This document shows positions 6,367-10,228 of a stretch of 10,228 nt of DNA, piece after piece (the first letter of the stretch is position 1; the number at the start of each line of letters is the position of its first letter). The DNA comes from Solirubrobacterales bacterium (GTDB lineage: Bacteria > Actinomycetota > Thermoleophilia > Solirubrobacterales > 70-9). Location: positions 1 through 10,228 of the forward strand of contig JASLIG010000091.1 of the NCBI GenBank assembly GCA_030152805.1. The letters are read 5' to 3'. Under the pieces are notes generated by a model. That model was not told where the DNA came from. It saw nothing but the letters and a program-made list of their open reading frames with translations, and searched no databases. The position numbers and the translations under genes were made by a program.

Positions 6367-6522
6367 ATGAGGCTGATCCCGAGACACAGGCACCACCACC
6401 GCTCTAAGACGCCGCGGATCTCGATAAGCCAGGCCGAGATCACCGCCGACCTGCTCTATCCCGCCAGCCCGCAGGCGGCGCGCCAGTGGCTGGCCGCGGG
6501 CGGACGCAGGGCGGGCCGTTGA
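6367..6522 (+). CDS. Unrecognised 51-aa protein, His/Arg-rich N-terminus
   Basis: I do not recognise this family. The ATG at 6367 follows GGAGG (6356-6360) by 6 bases, a good ribosome binding site; a longer frame from TTG 6325 would begin inside palindrome 2 and is rejected. Residues 1-15 are strongly basic with a histidine cluster (RHRHHHR). Residues ~16-50 look like a folded or helical stretch (SQAEITADLLYP, ASPQAARQWLAAGG) and end in basic residues. There is no membrane segment or cysteine. The stop shares bases with the TTG of the thioesterase frame (TTGA at 6519-6522), which suggests translational coupling and a functional link. It could be a metal- or nucleic-acid-binding microprotein, but nothing proves this. 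A spurious short ORF is possible, although the RBS, promoter position and coupling argue for a real gene. Confidence 0.55.
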   Translation: MRLIPRHRHHHRSKTPRISISQAEITADLLYPASPQAARQWLAAGGRRAGR

Positions 6523-7091
6523 GCGCCGAGGGGGGGATTGTCACGGCGCCGGAGGGCACCGCGCAGGACGTGGCAGAAGCCTTTGCCAAGGCCAATCCGG
6601 AGAACGCGCGCAGCCGCGCGCTCGTCTGGCAGGACCCGGTTCCAACGGCGGCCGCCGGGGCGACCATGACCGGGATGGAGTACATGACCGCGGTGGTCAC
6701 CGGTGCGATGCCACCGCCGCCGATTGCCGTGACGATGCGCCTGCGGCCCGTCGAGCTGGAGGAAGGCCGGGTCATCTTCGAGGGCGAACCGGGCGAGGAG
6801 CACTACAACCCGATCGGCGTCGTCCACGGCGGCTACGCCGCGACCCTGCTCGACTCCGCCCTCGGTTGCGCCGTCCACACCACGCTGCCGGCCGGCGTCG
6901 GCTACACCTCGCTCGGCCTCGAGGCGAAGTACGTGCGCCCGATCACTCGCGACACCGGCCGCGTCCTCTGCGAGGCCAACGTTCTCTACGCCGGCCGCCG
7001 CCAGGCCACCGCCGAGGCCAACCTCACCGCTGCGGACAGCGGCAAGCTGCTCGCCCACGGGATCGCCACCTGCATGATCCTCAGTGGCTGA
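6519..7091 (+). CDS. PaaI-like hotdog-fold acyl-CoA thioesterase
   Basis: Predicted to hydrolyse an acyl- or aryl-CoA to free acid and CoA; cytoplasmic. The C-terminal ~130 residues form a hotdog domain: PPPPIAVTMRLRPVELEEG, FEGEPGEEHYNPIG, then the central-helix motif VVHGGYAATLLDSALG with HGG (103-105) and D112, and the later strands KYVRPITRDTGRV and EANVLYAGRRQATAEA. An N-terminal extension with ALVWQDP is also seen in relatives I recall. The start is uncertain: TTG 6519 overlaps the stop of the 51-aa gene and gives 190 aa; GTG 6486 lies inside that gene, GTG 6570 has GGAGGG 13 bases upstream, and ATG 6666 would remove the WQDP segment. In the phenylacetate route PaaI rescues CoA from dead-end esters; here the divergent regulator/ALDH/ACAD suggests a similar support role. 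Exact substrate unknown. Confidence 0.88.
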   Translation: MSAEGGIVTAPEGTAQDVAEAFAKANPENARSRALVWQDPVPTAAAGATMTGMEYMTAVVTGAMPPPPIAVTMRLRPVELEEGRVIFEGEPGEEHYNPIGVVHGGYAATLLDSALGCAVHTTLPAGVGYTSLGLEAKYVRPITRDTGRVLCEANVLYAGRRQATAEANLTAADSGKLLAHGIATCMILSG

Positions 7092-7106
7092 TCCGCTCGC
7101 GGTCGG

Positions 7107-8543
7107 CTATTTGGAGAGCGAGCGCGCTAGAGCGGTGAGGAGGCGGACGCCGAAGCCACTGGCGTCGTTGCCCGTGTAGGGGCGGCCGACGTCCCAGGCG
7201 GTGCCGGCGATGTCGAGGTGGGCCCACGGGACCTCGCCGACGAACTCCTCGAGGAAGGAGCCGGCGTAGATCGTGCCCGCCTTGCGCTTGGCCGAGGCGT
7301 TGGTCAGGTCGGCGACCGTGCCTTTGGTCAGCGCCTTGTACTCGGGGTGGAGGGGAAGGCGCCAGACGAGCTCGCCGGTCTCGCGGCCGGCCTCCTCGAC
7401 CTGACCGGCCAGGTCGTCGTCGTTGCTGATCACGGCGGCGTAGGTTGATCCCAGGGCGATCATCACAGCTCCGGTCAGGGTGGCGATGTCGACGATGCGG
7501 TCGGCCCCCTGCTCGGCCGCGTAGGCGAGTGCGTCGGCGAGGATCAGGCGGCCCTCGGCGTCGGTGTTGTTTACCTCGACTGTCTTGCCGTTGTACTGGG
7601 TGATGATGTCGCCTGGCTTGACCGCCGTTCCGGAGGGCATGTTCTCGGTGGATGGAATGACGGCGATCAGGTCGAGCTTCAGGCCCAGCTCGGCAACTGC
7701 CGTGACTGTCTCCAGGACCGCGGCCGCGCCGGACATGTCCATCTTCATCTCATGCATCCCCCCCGGCGTCTTCAGCGAGATGCCACCGGTATCGAAGGTG
7801 ACCCCCTTGCCGACCAGGCCCAGCGTGGGGCCTGAGCCGCCGCCCTCGTAGCGCAGCACGATCAGCTTCGGCTCCTCCTCGGTCCCCTGGCTGACGGCCA
7901 CCAGGCCACCCATCTTCTTGGCGGCGATTTCCTTGCGCCCGAGCACCTCGGTGCTGACCGCGGGGTGAAAGGAGGCGACCTCGCGCGCGCGCCGGGAGAG
8001 GAAGGAAGGGGTGGCGACGTTGGAGGGAAGGCTCTGCAGGTCGCGGGCGCGGTTCTGAGCCTCGGCGCAGATGCGCGCCGCCTCGGCTGCCTCGGCGACG
8101 CTCTCCGGTCCAAGCAGGGTCAGCGATTCGAGCGACGCGGGCTCGGGGTCGGCCGGGTCCGCGCTCTTGAAGCGGTCGAAGCGGTAGGCGCCGAGGATCA
8201 TGCCGGTGACGATGCCCTCGGCGAGGGCATCGGCCTCGCCGCCGTCGGGAAGCGCCCAGGCGAGTGAGGTCGCGTCCAGCTTGGCGGCTTCCTTGGCGAC
8301 GAGGGCCGCCGCTACCCGCAGCCGCTCCGCATCCAGGTCCCCGCGCTTGCCGAGTCCCGCCACCAGTACGCGCGCGGGCTGCTCAGGGTGCACCATCGTC
8401 AGCTTCTTGAAGCCGCCCTTGGCGTCGGCGGCGCCTCGCGCGGAAGCAAGCTCGGCGGGCAGCTCCTCACCCTCGCAGAGGTCGATCGCAACGAGATCGG
8501 CGTCGACCGCCGAGACCTCGCTTTGGCTGACAGAGACCTTCAT
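7107..8543 (-). CDS. pepA: Leucyl aminopeptidase, peptidase family M17
   Basis: Two-metal, cytoplasmic, normally hexameric aminopeptidase that removes N-terminal residues from peptides in protein turnover. The full length is 478 aa. The N-terminal regulatory domain (1-~165) is followed by the catalytic domain. All expected metal and catalytic residues are present with a constant offset of 24 from E. coli PepA: K246, D251 (GKGVTFDTGG), K258 (SLK), D269 (MKMDMSG), D328, E330 and R332 in the signature NTDAEGRLILADALAY. The ATG at 8543 has no clear Shine-Dalgarno; TAGACT lies 10 bases upstream, so a nearly leaderless transcript is possible but no good -35 goes with it. It ends 15 bases from the thioesterase stop (convergent) and is divergent from the thiolase. 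No functional link to the neighbours is needed. Confidence 0.96.
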   Translation of the reverse strand: MKVSVSQSEVSAVDADLVAIDLCEGEELPAELASARGAADAKGGFKKLTMVHPEQPARVLVAGLGKRGDLDAERLRVAAALVAKEAAKLDATSLAWALPDGGEADALAEGIVTGMILGAYRFDRFKSADPADPEPASLESLTLLGPESVAEAAEAARICAEAQNRARDLQSLPSNVATPSFLSRRAREVASFHPAVSTEVLGRKEIAAKKMGGLVAVSQGTEEEPKLIVLRYEGGGSGPTLGLVGKGVTFDTGGISLKTPGGMHEMKMDMSGAAAVLETVTAVAELGLKLDLIAVIPSTENMPSGTAVKPGDIITQYNGKTVEVNNTDAEGRLILADALAYAAEQGADRIVDIATLTGAVMIALGSTYAAVISNDDDLAGQVEEAGRETGELVWRLPLHPEYKALTKGTVADLTNASAKRKAGTIYAGSFLEEFVGEVPWAHLDIAGTAWDVGRPYTGNDASGFGVRLLTALARSLSK

Positions 8544-8670
8544 CGAGCTAGCGAGTCTATGACGTTGCGCACGGCGGCTGGACCCAGCCTCCCGCTATCG
8601 TCCCAGGTGTGGGCCAGGCGGCCCTGATCGAGCCGAGACCCGGCACAAACACTCAGAGAAAGGCAGCCCC
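8544..8670. other. Divergent intergenic region pepA / thiolase
   Basis: 127 bases that must hold promoters for both genes. I see GAAAGG at 8658-8663, 7 bases before the thiolase ATG, as its ribosome binding site, and no convincing -35/-10 pair for either gene. No strong palindrome was noticed. Confidence 0.4.
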
Positions 8671-9204
8671 ATGCCCAGCACAGTCATCCTCGGTACCGCT
8701 CGCACGCCCTTCGGCAAGATGGGCGGCACCCTTTCCTCCCTCGATGCCACCGACCTCGGCGGCCACGCGATCTCCGCCGCGCTGGAGCGCTCCGGCGTCG
8801 AGCCCGAACAGGTCGAGCAGGTTGTCTTCGGCCAGGTTCTGCAGGCCGGCCAGGGACAGATCCCCTCGCGCCAGGCCCAGATCAAGGGCGGCGTCCCCAA
8901 GGAGGTTCCCTCGGAGACGATCAACAAGGTCTGCGCCTCGGGCATGCGCTCGCTCGGCATCGCCGATATGGCGATCCGTGCCGGCGACACCGAGGTCGCC
9001 GTGACCGGCGGCATGGAGTCGATGAGTCAGGCTCCCCACCTGCTCCCCGGCGCCCGCTTCGGCTACCGGATGGGCCACGTCGAGACGATCGACGCGATGG
9101 TCCACGACGGCCTCACCAACCCCTTCACCGAAAAGCAGATGATCAACGAGGCGAGTGAGGTCTCCAACGAGCTGGAGTGGAGATCAGCCCTTCGATGTCG
9201 TTGA
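8671..9204 (+). CDS. Acetyl-CoA C-acetyltransferase (thiolase), truncated at a junction
   Basis: Thiolase that condenses two acetyl-CoA to acetoacetyl-CoA or cleaves 3-ketoacyl-CoA. The N-terminal half is normal: VILGTARTPFGKMGG, GQVLQAGQGQIPSRQAQ, then NKVCASGMRS with the acyl-accepting C88, VTGGMESMSQAPH, and the loop DGLTNPFTEKQM. The similarity stops after residue 169 (...ASEVSNELE, base 9177); the last eight codons (WRSALRCR) read into unrelated sequence antisense to a membrane protein gene. Family members are about 390 aa, so the C-terminal half with the catalytic His and second Cys is absent and the protein would be inactive. The start is supported by GAAAGG upstream and a normal family N-terminus. 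The break is shared with the next gene, so this is a rearrangement or assembly break, not a simple frameshift. Confidence 0.9.
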   Translation: MPSTVILGTARTPFGKMGGTLSSLDATDLGGHAISAALERSGVEPEQVEQVVFGQVLQAGQGQIPSRQAQIKGGVPKEVPSETINKVCASGMRSLGIADMAIRAGDTEVAVTGGMESMSQAPHLLPGARFGYRMGHVETIDAMVHDGLTNPFTEKQMINEASEVSNELEWRSALRCR

Positions 9205-9973
9205 AGCGAATCGCCTGGAAGGTGCCTGCGCGCAGGCTCTCGAAATGATGGATGAACCGTCCCTGATCGATCAGCGACTCGAAGCCGTAGAAGGTGAACG
9301 CGCATTCCGCTGGAAACAGTCCCGAGGCTGCGAGCGTGACAAGCAGACAGAAATGATAGTGGAACGCGAGCTCCCATAAACAGCCGCGGTCACGCAGCAC
9401 GACGCCGACGACGATGATGGCCAGAATGATCTGCGGCGCCAGTGTGAAATATGCGAAGCGCAAGGCGTCGGCGACCCACTCGTGGTGGCGGGTCCAGGCG
9501 ACCAGGCTGGGTACTGAGACACCGAGCAGCCGGTCTGCGGATGCAAGATACCCGTCGACCAGCGGTCGCTGAAGAGTGGCCACCAGGTATTGCCCGGCCA
9601 CAGCGATCATGCCGAACGACATTGTCAGCAGCAGGACGGCGATTGTCTCGGCCAGCGCCCATGTCCGGCGAGCCCGCCCAGGGGTGACGAAGAGATATAA
9701 CCAGATCGCGCCGAGACCGCCGAGACAGATCAGGTTTGAGAATGCCGTAGACCACGCAATGGTGAGGCCTGAGCGGCCGTACAGTGCCGCAAGCAGAGCC
9801 ACCGTCGCCAGTTGCAGCGCGGCAAGACTCAGCGACAGCCCATTGAGCCCGAGGTCTGCCCTGGCGGCAATCGCCAGATGGCGGGCGGGGCGCGCAGCGG
9901 CAGCCTGGTGCGACGAGCGCCGGGCGGGAATGGCCGGCGGAATGAAAGCCTGGTTCAGATGGAGGATGTTCAT
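9143..9973 (-). CDS. PAP2-superfamily (PAP2_3/Aur1-like) membrane protein, 3' end lost at the junction
   Basis: Likely integral membrane phosphatase or phosphotransferase acting on lipid phosphates. About five hydrophobic segments are seen (LSLSLAALQLATVALLAAL; WSTAFSNLICLGGLGAIWLYLF; IAVLLLTMSFGMIAVAG; TLAPQIILAIIVVGVVL; FCLLVTLAASGLF). The family pattern LASADRLLGV..P.LVAW and the late stretch FNDIEGLISTP are visible. In relatives ISTP/ITFP is followed by SFH with a catalytic histidine, but here the frame runs into reversed thiolase sequence (bases below ~9174). About 266 residues are native; the catalytic block is missing. The ATG at 9973 was chosen; a TTG at 10000 would add nine residues. 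No clear Shine-Dalgarno is seen, but the ATGA overlap with an upstream open frame suggests coupling. Codon use and GC differ from the genes to its left, so it may be from another replicon or organism. The family call is from motif memory. Confidence 0.68.
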   Translation of the reverse strand: MNILHLNQAFIPPAIPARRSSHQAAAARPARHLAIAARADLGLNGLSLSLAALQLATVALLAALYGRSGLTIAWSTAFSNLICLGGLGAIWLYLFVTPGRARRTWALAETIAVLLLTMSFGMIAVAGQYLVATLQRPLVDGYLASADRLLGVSVPSLVAWTRHHEWVADALRFAYFTLAPQIILAIIVVGVVLRDRGCLWELAFHYHFCLLVTLAASGLFPAECAFTFYGFESLIDQGRFIHHFESLRAGTFQAIRFNDIEGLISTPARWRPHSPR

Positions 9974-10228
9974 ATCGGGTTGCTGACCGGCCGATCGCAA
10001 TCACCGCGCCGCCCAAGGTCATGAAGCAACCGCGTCACTCGAGGAATGGGAGGTCGTTTGTCTGGCTCCGTCCAGAACAATTTCAGGATTGGGCTCGAGA
10101 GGTTTGATTCGCCGGCAATGGCCGCGAGAGAATCTACTGGAAATCGTTCATCGCTTCGTTCGGATCGACCAGCGAGCCTGCGAGCGCGCCGACCTGGTGG
10201 CGCATCAACTACCTTACCGATCCCGGAT
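9974..10228. other. Right-end region without a confident gene
   Basis: On the minus strand a frame is open from the window edge for 86 codons to a TGA at 9972-9970, which overlaps the PAP2 ATG as ATGA. Its second half reads LSSPILKLFWTEPDKRPPIP, but its first half is rich in Arg and Ser as in shadow frames. The plus strand also has partly open frames here. None matches a family I know. Confidence 0.25.

Noticed and set aside
9390..10022. 210-codon minus frame overlapping the PAP2-like gene
   Set aside because: Out-of-frame shadow: the alternative frame gives five hydrophobic segments and PAP2 family motifs, this one gives Arg/Pro/Gly-rich sequence.
9178..10228. Insertion sequence or transposon at the thiolase break
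   Set aside because: No transposase, terminal inverted repeats or target duplication seen; the neighbouring gene is itself cut at the same point, which does not fit an intact inserted element.
1..10228. CRISPR array, tRNA or rRNA genes
   Set aside because: No regularly spaced repeats and no cloverleaf or rRNA-like conserved stretches were noticed when reading both strands; a covariance-model scan would settle small RNAs.

Overview
The window is about 70% GC for most of its length, with GC-rich third codon positions and short gaps between genes. This suggests a high-GC actinobacterium. A Thermoleophilia/Solirubrobacterales-like lineage is my best guess from the gene types, but I cannot confirm it. 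The last ~1.05 kb looks different (for example 33/60 G+C on line 9301 and 32/60 on line 10081, against 45/60 on line 8761).

Layout, left to right. (1) 1-2992, plus strand: the 3' part of a MeaB/ArgK-type GTPase that chaperones methylmalonyl-CoA mutase. It overlaps a small PRC-barrel protein gene by 8 bases. After a 48-base gap comes a DipZ-type protein with CcdA membrane, thioredoxin-like and C-terminal beta-rich domains. (2) 3004-6258, minus strand: transcription runs leftwards from an HxlR-family regulator, through an aldehyde dehydrogenase, to an acyl-CoA dehydrogenase. The gaps hold a 40-bp dyad (regulator/ALDH) and a very GC-rich two-part hairpin (ALDH/ACAD). (3) 6259-7091: a divergent control region with two matching palindromes, then a 51-codon unrecognised gene overlapping a PaaI-like hotdog thioesterase gene on the plus strand. 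(4) 7107-8543, minus strand: a complete M17 leucyl aminopeptidase. (5) 8671-9177, plus strand: an acetyl-CoA acetyltransferase cut off after 169 residues. (6) 9174-9973, minus strand: a PAP2-superfamily membrane protein cut off just before its expected catalytic histidine block.

Most genes point to acyl-CoA metabolism: MeaB (propionate/methylmalonyl-CoA), acyl-CoA dehydrogenase, aldehyde dehydrogenase, thioesterase and thiolase. The HxlR regulator with its palindromes is the natural candidate to control both the dehydrogenase pair and the divergent microprotein/thioesterase pair.

Two points deserve most attention. One is the hxlR control region, where one palindrome appears to carry overlapping -35 boxes for both divergent promoters and a second sits just past the predicted plus-strand start. 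The other is the breakpoint at about 9173-9178, where two unrelated convergent genes lose their 3' ends at the same few bases. That indicates a rearrangement or a chimeric contig join. I found no tRNA, rRNA, CRISPR array or recognisable insertion sequence.
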